NCBI GenBank assembly: GCA_023443485.1
Contig: JAEZUH010000090.1
Coordinates: 1-6,894 of the forward strand
DNA length: 6,894 bases
Direction: 5' to 3'
Source: Bacillota bacterium
Lineage (GTDB): Bacteria; Bacillota_I; Bacilli_A; RFN20; CAG-826
In this document: positions 1 through 5,923 of the stretch, piece after piece
How positions within the stretch are numbered: position 1 is the stretch's first letter
How the letters are laid out: the number at the start of each line of letters is the position of its first letter
Program-made: the position numbers and the translations under genes
Notes under the pieces: generated by a model
Told to the model about the DNA's origin: nothing
The model's database searches: none
Seen by the model: only the letters and a program-made list of their open reading frames with translations

Positions 1-4
1 TCTC

Positions 5-34
5 TTGTCAGTGAAATAGCTCGTAGTTTATAGT
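5..34 (+). promoter_or_regulatory. Candidate promoter of tRNA-Trp
   Basis: TTGTCA (5-10) and TATAGT (29-34) are separated by 18 bp and resemble sigma-70/sigma-A type -35 and -10 boxes. Transcription would start near 41, about 13 bases before the mature tRNA. The region before position 1 is unseen, so the tRNA could instead belong to a longer transcript. Confidence 0.45.
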
Positions 35-53
35 ATTAAAGTGCTTTTCACAT

Positions 54-127
54 AGGGGTGTAGCACAATGGCAGTGCAACGGTCTCCAAAACCGCTGATG
101 CGAGTTCGATTCTTGTCACCCCTGCCA
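54..127 (+). tRNA. tRNA-Trp (anticodon CCA)
   Basis: A complete cloverleaf can be folded by eye. The acceptor stem AGGGGTG (54-60) pairs with CACCCCT (117-123), G124 is the discriminator, and the CCA end is encoded (125-127). The D stem is GCAC/GTGC (63-66/74-77). The anticodon loop CTCCAAA (84-90) places CCA at 86-88. The T loop is TTCGATT (105-111), closed by a 5-bp stem with two G-U pairs. The first anticodon-stem pair (79/95) is an A-C mismatch, a small oddity. The CCA anticodon reads UGG only, in line with TGA serving as a stop in this genome. Confidence 0.96.
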
Positions 128-141
128 AAATTGTTGAATAT

Positions 142-206
142 GTTCCCTAAATTTGAGCTCTTGGAACTATAAGTTCTAGAATCTAAATTGGGGGACTTTT
201 TTTGTT
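142..206 (+). terminator. Long imperfect hairpin terminator after tRNA-Trp
   Basis: GTTCCC (142-147) with the following TAA pairs with TTGGGGGAC (188-196). A second helix, GAACT/AGTTC (164-168/172-176) with an ATA loop, caps the structure. Seven T residues (197-203) follow the stem at once. This is a rho-independent terminator layout, although the stem has internal mismatches around 151-160. Confidence 0.65.
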
Positions 207-341
207 TATTCACGCCATTGTTAGTAAGATAATCTCGAAATATTAGCAAAAACGAACCAAAAAAATTAAAGGCCGCAGTATTAAACAAGATAATACGATT
301 GTTTTATTTTTGGAGACTAAAAAACAAATTCAAAAAAAGTC
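207..341. other. AT-rich spacer without a supported gene
   Basis: The non-coding gap from 128 to 470 is accounted for by the tRNA terminator, this spacer, the promoter at 342-373 and the leader of the first surface gene. In this stretch I see only a weak hairpin, AAACAA/TTGTTT (283-288/299-304), followed by a short T run (307-311), which might act as a back-up terminator. A minus-strand open frame covering part of it runs through the tRNA and has no ribosome binding site. Confidence 0.5.
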
Positions 342-373
342 TTGTCTTTAATGTGCACAACAAAGTTTATACT
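342..373 (+). promoter_or_regulatory. MerR-type promoter and operator of the first surface gene
   Basis: The -35 is TTGTCT (342-347), the -10 is TATACT (368-373), and the spacer is 20 bp. The 20-bp imperfect dyad CTTTAATGTGCACAACAAAG (346-365, 16 of 20 positions symmetric, perfect core TGTGCACA) fills the spacer. An over-long 19-20 bp spacer with a dyad between the boxes is the hallmark of promoters activated by MerR-family proteins, which untwist the DNA. The same 32-bp block recurs at 2416-2447 with five differences. The MerR-family gene at 1609-2400 is the obvious candidate regulator; binding is inferred. Confidence 0.8.
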
Positions 374-432
374 GACTTTGCATTGATGTGCATTTTGTTT
401 ACGACCATTCATGAATTTTTATTTGGGAGTTC

Positions 433-455
433 TTGGCGTAATCAGTATTAGCCAA
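433..455 (+). promoter_or_regulatory. Leader hairpin abutting the ribosome binding site
   Basis: TTGGC (433-437) pairs with GCCAA (451-455), and after one bulged G, TAAT (439-442) pairs with ATTA (447-450) around a CAGT loop. The helix ends directly at the Shine-Dalgarno AAGGGGG (456-462) of the first surface gene. It could stabilise the mRNA or affect ribosome access. There is no U run, so it is not a terminator. Any function is inference. Confidence 0.4.
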
Positions 456-470
456 AAGGGGGTAATATAT

Positions 471-1597
471 ATGAAAATGATTAACAAAAAGTTGGCTTTT
501 TGCTTGCAGGGATGACTCTTGCAATAAGCATCGGCATGATTTCTCAACAGTCTTTTGGAGTTGCCAAAGCCGGCACAGTTAGATGGAACTGGATTGAAAA
601 TGTATCAGAAATCACAGATGGCAAAAAGTATGCCATAACCTTTGATGGTAATTATTTGATACCTGGCGCATACCCTGGAATTAGTCCTTTAAGTGACACA
701 TTTAATAGCTTGACCGCTCCTTGGGAGTCTACAGCTTGGACATTTATCAATGTTGGCGAAAACCAGTGGCACATTACTGATGGAACTAACTGGATAAAGA
801 ATACATATAATGGCCCAGGTGGATTAAGAACTCAAACAGACGAGCCTACCATGTATTGGACTGCTGCGATGGATGGGACAAATATTAATTTAATAAGCAG
901 TTATGATGGAAACCGTCAAATCTCGTACTTCGCTCAAGAAGATGACTGGCGAACACTTTCGGCAATCAGCACTGGCAATGAACTTCAATTGTACGAATAT
1001 GTTCCAACTTTGGAATCAATCGAAATTAAGACAGCGGCTTCACAACTAGTCTTTCCATTAGGTGGAGCGTTTAATAATGATGGTCTTGTTATCAATGCAA
1101 TCTATGATGATGAATCAGTTTCTTCCATCAGTTCTGGATTTGTTGTGAGTGGTGTTGATACATCAATTCTCGGTCAACAAAACGCCACGATTGTTTTTGA
1201 AGATGCAACATTAGATTATGATGTTCGTATCACTCTTGACGGGACTTCGGCCACTGATGCAGAACAAGCTACTGCCTTTGCTAATGCTGTTATGACTGGT
1301 GTTGGCAACAACGCTGCTGGCCATTGCACAGCCGCCTATAATGAACTTAATGAAGAATATGGGTATATGTCTGCCGGAGCAAAAGAATTGTTTAATACAA
1401 GTGAAGACGAGCTATTCGTTAATGCCCGCCTTCGTTTTGCATATTTATCGAGTTGGGTGGGATCAAGTTCAGGAAGTGGGCATTTGTTCTCCGCTTATTC
1501 AGCAAACAGAGCTTCACTAATTGTGACACTTATTGCTCTTGTTTGTTCAACATTTATAGGTGGTTATTTCTTAATCAAAAAGAAAAGAAAACACTAA
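471..1597 (+). CDS. Secreted, membrane-anchored surface protein with Ig-like domain, frameshifted near its start
   Basis: Probably a cell-surface protein exported by Sec and held by a C-terminal membrane helix. The ATG at 471 has a strong Shine-Dalgarno (AAGGGGG, 456-462, 8-base spacing), but its frame stops after 14 codons at TGA 513-515. Adding one T to the T5 run at 497-501 joins it to the long downstream frame and gives 375 residues. Domains in that reconstruction: signal peptide 1-34 with a cleavage-like AKA/GT; a tryptophan-rich beta-type region of unknown function (about 35-178); a bacterial Ig-like domain of the Big_3 sort (about 179-256); a helical region with LFVNAR and YLSSWV (about 262-330); a membrane helix (about 348-369); and a KKKRKH tail. 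There is no LPXTG motif. As read, translation could restart at ATG 512, which overlaps the stop as ATGA, but that product lacks the charged start of the signal peptide. The promoter at 342-373 suggests MerR control. Confidence 0.75.
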
Positions 1598-1617
1598 TAA
1601 TCTTTATTTCAAGTGTT
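1590..1617. terminator. Weak candidate bidirectional terminator between convergent genes
   Basis: AACACT (1590-1595) and AGTGTT (1612-1617) form a 6-bp inverted repeat with a 16-base loop, overlapping the stop codons of the surface gene and the MerR-family gene. On the minus strand it is followed by a T-rich run (complement of 1573-1589). The stem is short and the loop large, so this is tentative. Only 11 bases separate the two genes and I see no better terminator. Confidence 0.3.
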
Positions 1618-2400
1618 AAAAATTTGTTCTTTTAACGGCAAAATTATATTAGTTAATAAATTATGTTCATCGTGAACATTAAAGGTAGATCGAAAATAGT
1701 TTTCGACAGCATTTCCTTTCAAAGCGAGATTGTGAAGTTTGGCATAATTCAGTAATGCATCATAGGCATTACCAATGTTTTGATAAGTTCCACGGTGATA
1801 GGTTTGAATTCCGTGAATCGATGGAAATACGCTACATTCTGGTGTTGGATCCTTCACCATTATCAACATTTTAATTTTAATATTTTCGAATTGTGGAATC
1901 AGAGTTTCAAACTCAATAAACGAAACGAAATCGCTTTCGAGAACACATCCCTTCTTTAAGGTTTCTAATAAAAAGCAGGATAATTGATTCTCAATATCAG
2001 CGATGTCTTTTGCTACTAACTCTCTTGTTAAACAATAAACTGGTTTTGTTTTGACCTCGCTAATTGAATAATTGTTCGTATCGAGGAAACGCAGTTCGCT
2101 AATTTTGATTTGCTTATCGAGAAGAGCTCTTTTGGCCTTTAAATCACTGATATATGAGCGAATATCAAAGTCACTTTCAAAGTATTTTTTAATTTGTCTC
2201 ATGCTGAGTCCTGCTTGGCGCATATCAATAATGTGAGTAATTTCACTGATATTATTCACGTCAAAATAACGATAACCAGTCATCTCATCAATTTTGGCGG
2301 GTTTGATAAAACCATATTGCTCGTAATAACGAATGGTAGTAGTGCTCACTCCCAAGAATTTTGCTACCTCGGCGATTTTAAATAAATCATTATTTTTCAT
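1609..2400 (-). CDS. MerR-family transcriptional regulator with C-terminal effector-binding domain
   Basis: A 263-residue DNA-binding regulator. The N-terminal MerR winged helix-turn-helix (about residues 6-75) is clear: FKIAEVAKFLGVSTTTIRYY, then the wing with TGYRYF (41-46) and the helix AGLSMRQIKKYF (63-74). A dimerising coiled coil follows (about 80-107, containing SDLKAKRALLDKQI). Residues about 112-262 look like a GyrI/BmrR-type effector-binding domain, including HRGTYQNIGNAYDALLNYA (202-220). This size and layout match multidrug- or small-molecule-sensing members (BmrR/BltR style) rather than short metal sensors, and I see no metal-binding cysteine pair. It is convergent with one surface gene and divergent from the other; both carry the same MerR-type promoter. 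Its ATG lies 19 bases from the operator at 2420-2439, which would allow autoregulation. No convincing Shine-Dalgarno precedes the start. The ligand is unknown, and no transporter or enzyme adjoins it to suggest one. Confidence 0.9.
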   Translation of the reverse strand: MKNNDLFKIAEVAKFLGVSTTTIRYYEQYGFIKPAKIDEMTGYRYFDVNNISEITHIIDMRQAGLSMRQIKKYFESDFDIRSYISDLKAKRALLDKQIKISELRFLDTNNYSISEVKTKPVYCLTRELVAKDIADIENQLSCFLLETLKKGCVLESDFVSFIEFETLIPQFENIKIKMLIMVKDPTPECSVFPSIHGIQTYHRGTYQNIGNAYDALLNYAKLHNLALKGNAVENYFRSTFNVHDEHNLLTNIILPLKEQIFNT

Positions 2401-2415
2401 TTTTTAAAAAGGATA

Positions 2416-2447
2416 TTGCCTTTAATGTGCGCATCAAAGTTTACAAT
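2416..2447 (+). promoter_or_regulatory. MerR-type promoter and operator of the second surface gene
   Basis: The -35 is TTGCCT (2416-2421), the -10 is TACAAT (2442-2447), and the spacer is 20 bp. The spacer holds the dyad CTTTAATGTGCGCATCAAAG (2420-2439, 16 of 20 positions symmetric). Box positions relative to the dyad are identical to those at 342-373, and 27 of 32 bases match. It lies in the divergent gap next to the MerR-family gene, so the bound protein could activate the surface gene and also affect its own transcription. Confidence 0.82.
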
Positions 2448-2448
2448 A

Positions 2449-2476
2449 AGTATAGCTTATAAAAAAGTTCATTCAA
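2449..2476 (-). promoter_or_regulatory. Candidate promoter of the MerR-family gene
   Basis: Read on the minus strand, TTGAAT (2471-2476) and TATACT (2449-2454) are 16 bp apart. Transcription would start near 2442, at the edge of the dyad at 2420-2439, so a bound regulator could block its own promoter. The -35 match is only moderate. Confidence 0.35.
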
Positions 2477-2502
2477 ACTTTAATAAGGAGAAATGAATAA
2501 AA

Positions 2503-3633
2503 ATGAAAAAATATCTTAAACCAAATACCTTTCCTGCTTTTTTAACGAACTTATTTTTAATTGTTTTCGGGGTTATCACTTTTTTAGGCAATGGTGCTAC
2601 CTTGAACGTAACAAATAGTTCAGTTGAAAGCTATTCTATTCCTGAACTCGTGAAACATGAAGTTCCTTCAACTTACAACATTTACTTGCCAGGCAACCAA
2701 GAAGGCTATTCATTAGTAGCCAAAAATGGTAGTAATACAACTGTTACATATGGGGGTCTTTTACTTTCATTTTCACTTTGTTTGCCTCGCATTCGAAGTC
2801 CTCTCCTCTTGTTAAAATCAACGGGTCGCAGGTTGAGGTTACCAGTGGAGAGGAATATTTGATTTGGAATATCAATCAACATATAAACATTACAGTCGAA
2901 AATGTCATCATCAATACCTACACCATTACATGGGATGTTGATGGTGATTCATCGACAACAGAAGTAACGCACGGGGATCTTCCTGCTTTTGAGGGAACTC
3001 CAATCAAAGCATCGACAGATACCGAAATGTTTACGTTTAGCAGTTGGACTCCGGAGATCGTTACTGCAACTGAAGATACGACCTACACAGCGCTTTTTGA
3101 AACGAAATCAATAAAAATTGAATCGCCCGAACCAAATGAAAGCAATGGTGAAGTGGATGCTGAATTAATTGTTCCCGAAGGCATTTCCCCTGATGCTATT
3201 CTTGTCGTAAAAATATTAGAATCAGTCACCGAAAATGTTGCCATTCCTGACAAAAAAGTAATCTTTAAAATATATAATGCCGCCCTCCTCGATGAAGAAA
3301 ACAACGATATCAGTGAGTCCGTGTCTTCGGAGATGACATTGAAATTTGCAATTTCCGGAAAAGTTGGATCAACGTGAAGGAATTCAAATTGTCTTTGAGG
3401 GAGATACAGAACCTCTTTCGTACACTCTTGAAGAAAATTACGTTTCTTTTGATACTGATAAATTAGGCAATTTCGCTGAGATTGTTGATGTCAAACCAAG
3501 TTCAAATTTTGCTATCGTTATTACGATAAGTTTTATCAGCGCTTTCTTGTTAGTGTTTATTAGTTTTCACCTTCTCGTTTTGATTCGAAAAAGACAAAAA
3601 GAAGAAAAAGACAAACAGAATAGTAATGTCTAA
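2503..3633 (+). pseudogene. Secreted, membrane-anchored repeat-domain surface protein, broken by two indels
   Basis: The ATG at 2503 follows AAGGAG (2485-2490). The reading frame shifts twice. A G is missing from the G5 run at 2752-2756, where six would read TAT GGG GGG TCT. An extra T lies near 3352-3354, where two T would read ATT CCG GAA. Correcting both gives 376 residues. Reconstructed layout: signal peptide (about 1-33); a beta region with YGGSFTF and PLVKING (about 50-135); an InlB/Flg_new-like beta repeat (about 138-203, NTYTITWDVDG, FSSWTPEI, YTALFE); a beta-sandwich-like domain ending in a YTLEENYVSFDTDKLGNFAE segment (about 208-328); a membrane helix (about 336-361); and a lysine-rich tail. 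As read, translation stops at 2862 after 119 codons and yields a useless secreted fragment. The MerR-type promoter at 2416-2447 drives it. It could be a true pseudogene, a phase-off gene, or an assembly artefact. Confidence 0.75.
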
Positions 3634-3867
3634 ATAGAATCACGATTTGCATTTAATTAGCAAAACGAGTTATTACACTTAACCATTAATTGATTTCGAT
3701 AAAAGAAATTACACGATAATGTCAATTTAGTCACATTCTACTTTTTAAGTGTTTGAATTTCGAAAATTGTATTGATTCAAAATGAAACTTTTTCCAATAA
3801 TTATCTATCAGGATGAAACATAGAATAGTTTTACCATTAAAGATGCTACCTTAAAAAGGTTTTAGAG
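3634..3867. other. Intergenic region with weak inverted repeats only
   Basis: I see no gene here. TTTGAAT/ATTCAAA (3752-3758/3775-3781) forms a 7-bp inverted repeat with a 16-base loop, followed after seven bases by five T (3789-3793). It could be a poor terminator for the upstream surface gene. TTTGC/GCAAA (3646-3664 area) is another small dyad without a T run. No strong terminator follows the gene ending at 3633. Confidence 0.4.
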
Positions 3868-3873
3868 TATAAT
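3848..3873 (+). promoter_or_regulatory. Candidate corA promoter: consensus -10 with upstream dyad
   Basis: TATAAT (3868-3873) is a perfect -10, giving a start near 3880 and a leader of about 20 bases. No good -35 stands at 16-18 bp. Just upstream lies the compact dyad ACCTT AAA AAGGT (3848-3860), which could be an operator of an activator or repressor, or chance. Confidence 0.5.
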
Positions 3874-3899
3874 CTAAATAAAAGGGAGGACATGGAAAT

Positions 3900-4889
3900 A
3901 TGATCTTATATCAGAAAATAGCAAGCAAATTAGCAATTGAGAGAGACTTTGATATTAGAAGTAACGAGATACCTGTTTCATCTTGGCTAGATGTCGTTAA
4001 TCCTAGTAGTGAAGACTTAGATTTAATTGTTCAGAGAACTGGGATACCTTTAGATTTCTTACTGCCCTCTTTAGATCCTGCTGAATCAGCTCGTGTTGAC
4101 ATAGAAGATGACAACACCCTTATTGTTTTAGATGTTCCTATTGAGTTAATAACGGAAGAGGAAAAAAAGTCGAAAAAGAAACCGGATTACAAAGTTTCTT
4201 ATGAGACGAATCCTTTGATTGTTGCCTCAAATTCGAATTATATTGTTACGATTTCAAAAGTTGATACTGGTCTTCCTGGCTTTGTGGCGAGCAAGACCAA
4301 AATTGTTGAACCGAACAAACACGTTCGTTTATCGCTTCAAATTTTATTTCGATTAGCTCAGCAATTTATCACATTCTTAAAAAGAATGGATAATGAATCG
4401 AAGTTCATCGAGAAAAAACTCCGCTCCTCTTTAAAAAACAAAGAGATTTTTGAACTGATGTCATTAAATGAAATGCTCGTCTATTTTTCTACCGCTTTAA
4501 ATGGTAACAAAAATGTTCTAGAAAAACTAAAAAGATTACCCCAATACAAACAATATGAAGATGATTTCGATTTGATGGAAGATGTGCAAGTTGAATTTAA
4601 TCAAGCTATTGAAATGTGCTCGGTATTCCGTGACATTTTGAGTGGAATGATGGATGCATTCGCTTCAATCATTTCTAACAACTTAAACATTGTGATGAAG
4701 ACCCTTTCTATCATCACTATTGTGATTTCCATCCCAACTTTAATCGCTTCGTTCTTTGGCATGAATTTCGCCTCTATGCCTTTTTATAATTCGGATAATG
4801 CATTCTGGATCGTCGTGGCTGTTTCAGCCGGTATAGCGGCAATCGGAGCCATTGCCCTAGCCTTTCTTGATAAATTTAGAAGAAAATAA
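3900..4889 (+). CDS. corA: CorA-family divalent cation (Mg2+) transporter
   Basis: A 329-residue inner-membrane channel-type transporter of the CorA/MIT family, which passes Mg2+ (and in some members Co2+ or Ni2+) as a pentamer. Evidence: a large soluble N-terminal domain (about 1-160, alternating beta and alpha, with WLDVVNPS near 29-36); a long charged helical stalk (about 140-262); and a first membrane helix (about 266-286) leading into the family signature GMN at 287-289 in PTLIASFFGMNF. A short loop and a second membrane helix (about 301-323) end in a basic tail. The residue usually Tyr before GMN is Phe here, a common variant. The ATG is set by AGGGAGGA (3883-3890) nine bases upstream; an ATG at 3892 is out of frame and stops at once. 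The gene stands alone with its own promoter and terminator. Family assignment is firm, but ion preference cannot be read from sequence, and corA is the family name rather than proof of orthology. Confidence 0.93.
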   Translation: MILYQKIASKLAIERDFDIRSNEIPVSSWLDVVNPSSEDLDLIVQRTGIPLDFLLPSLDPAESARVDIEDDNTLIVLDVPIELITEEEKKSKKKPDYKVSYETNPLIVASNSNYIVTISKVDTGLPGFVASKTKIVEPNKHVRLSLQILFRLAQQFITFLKRMDNESKFIEKKLRSSLKNKEIFELMSLNEMLVYFSTALNGNKNVLEKLKRLPQYKQYEDDFDLMEDVQVEFNQAIEMCSVFRDILSGMMDAFASIISNNLNIVMKTLSIITIVISIPTLIASFFGMNFASMPFYNSDNAFWIVVAVSAGIAAIGAIALAFLDKFRRK

Positions 4890-4929
4890 TTCTATCGGAA
4901 AACAAAGACAAATTGTTATCAATTATTTG

Positions 4930-4953
4930 AGAAGGGTTCGCCCTTCTTTTTTT
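4930..4953 (+). terminator. Rho-independent terminator of corA
   Basis: AGAAGGG (4930-4936) pairs perfectly with CCCTTCT (4941-4947) around a stable TTCG tetraloop, followed by a T run ending at 4953. It lies 41 bases after the corA stop. Confidence 0.93.
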
Positions 4954-4955
4954 AT

Positions 4956-4980
4956 AAAAAAGTGTCTCGAGGAGAGACAC
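4956..4980 (-). terminator. Rho-independent terminator of the PadR operon
   Basis: On the minus strand GTGTCTC pairs with GAGACAC (arms 4974-4980 and 4962-4968) around a 5-base loop, followed by six T (complement of 4956-4961). On the plus strand five T (4982-4986) follow the hairpin, so it may also back up the corA terminator. It lies 30 bases after the DUF4097 gene stop. Confidence 0.9.
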
Positions 4981-5009
4981 ATTTTTGACCACTTTGATGA
5001 AAGTACTGT

Positions 5010-5921
5010 TTATAGTATTGTGATATTGATATTGCCAGTGGAAGTATGGGCTTTAAATAGTCCGGTTCCTGATCCAGATGGAACATGAACACTTCCAGTT
5101 GATGATGAACATTGGAATGTCTTTGCTGTAAGCAATGTTCCGGTAATGTTCCCAGTTGAGCTATTAACATCAATATTTACAGCATCAGAAGCTTCAAATT
5201 TGACATCTCCAATTGAGGTATCTAGATCCATATCACCAGAACAAATCACATCCTTTAATGTGACACTGCCTGTAGAAGTGCGAATCTTCAATAATGAACA
5301 GGTTACATCATCGAGATAAACATTACCGGTTTCGGATTCAATTTCGATAGGATTTCCTGATCCATTTTTCAAAATAACATTTCCAGTATCAGATGTGATT
5401 TTTACATCATCAGAAACAAAATTTTGAAAAACCACATCTCCGGTATTGGTTTCGATATTGACATCACTGATAGTAAACCCATCGGTGAACATAATATCTC
5501 CAGTATTATTTAAGATAGAAATTTCCGAATAAGATACATTTGGTAAACTAATAGTGATAGAAGTATTTTTTAGAATTGGACCATTTTTAAACCAATCCCA
5601 CCAGCCGATATATTGGTATGTTGATTTTATGGATAAAGTTCCATCGACAATAGTGACTGTGTGAGGAGCGTTTTTCAGTTCTTCACAGACAACAGTAATT
5701 TCGGAATCCTCAGAATATTTGAATTCAATATCACCAATATTTTCATCGATATCGATTTTTGTCACAGTTTCATTAAATGAAAATGGACTTTCTAAATATT
5801 CATGACGATCTAATGATGTGAAATTGCCTTGAAAAGCATTCACTCCAATTACTCCAACAATGATTCCGGTAACGACTAAAGCTCCAGCGATTGATAATGC
5901 GACGATTGCTACTTTTTTCAT
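5010..5921 (-). CDS. DUF4097-family beta-solenoid protein with N-terminal membrane anchor
   Basis: A 303-residue membrane-tethered protein with its bulk outside the cell. Residues 1-30 are a positively charged start (MKK) plus one hydrophobic helix, an uncleaved anchor or signal peptide. From about residue 55 to the end the chain is built of short beta-strand repeats with T/S-x-T-G-[DNS]-[VI] at the turns. TG or IG pairs fall at 141, 161, 180, 199, 218, 238, 257, 276 and 297 (the G position), a period of 19-21 residues, as expected for a right-handed beta-solenoid of the DUF4097 (putative adhesin) family. The start lies two bases after the preceding stop, and its Shine-Dalgarno (GGGG, complement of 5930-5933) sits inside the end of that gene, so the two are cotranscribed and probably translationally coupled. 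Members of this family often sit beside DUF1700 and PadR genes. The biochemical role is not established; sensing or adhesion at the envelope is a guess. Confidence 0.88.
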   Translation of the reverse strand: MKKVAIVALSIAGALVVTGIIVGVIGVNAFQGNFTSLDRHEYLESPFSFNETVTKIDIDENIGDIEFKYSEDSEITVVCEELKNAPHTVTIVDGTLSIKSTYQYIGWWDWFKNGPILKNTSITISLPNVSYSEISILNNTGDIMFTDGFTISDVNIETNTGDVVFQNFVSDDVKITSDTGNVILKNGSGNPIEIESETGNVYLDDVTCSLLKIRTSTGSVTLKDVICSGDMDLDTSIGDVKFEASDAVNIDVNSSTGNITGTLLTAKTFQCSSSTGSVHVPSGSGTGLFKAHTSTGNINITIL

Positions 5922-5923
5922 AG

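Noticed and set aside
29..40. PadR-like half-site TATAGTATT before the tRNA
   Set aside because: It shares letters with the 6852-6889 repeats, but it is a single copy in an AT-rich -10 region and is best explained as the tRNA promoter.
28..288. Minus-strand open frame of 86 codons
   Set aside because: It runs across the tRNA-Trp gene and its terminator, has no ribosome binding site, and its low-complexity Asn/Phe-rich protein reflects AT-rich non-coding DNA.
500..502. TTG as the true start of the first surface gene
   Set aside because: No Shine-Dalgarno precedes it and it lies inside the hydrophobic part of the signal peptide. The ATG at 471 has a strong site and a proper charged start.
513..515. 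TGA read as tryptophan (Mycoplasma code) to rescue the broken frames
   Set aside because: Reading through TGA at 513 would stay in the wrong frame. TGA also ends the MerR and PadR genes at normal family lengths, and the only tRNA-Trp seen has anticodon CCA.
2194..2385. Plus-strand frame opposite the MerR helix-turn-helix
   Set aside because: It is antisense to a clearly conserved domain and has neither ribosome binding site nor recognisable protein features.
3083..3304. Minus-strand frame inside the second surface gene
   Set aside because: It is antisense to a well-formed beta domain; serine/alanine-rich composition and no start signals.
4867..5173. Frames on both strands crossing the corA end and the terminator pair
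   Set aside because: They read through two strong terminators and overlap the ends of corA and the DUF4097 gene, and their sequences look random.
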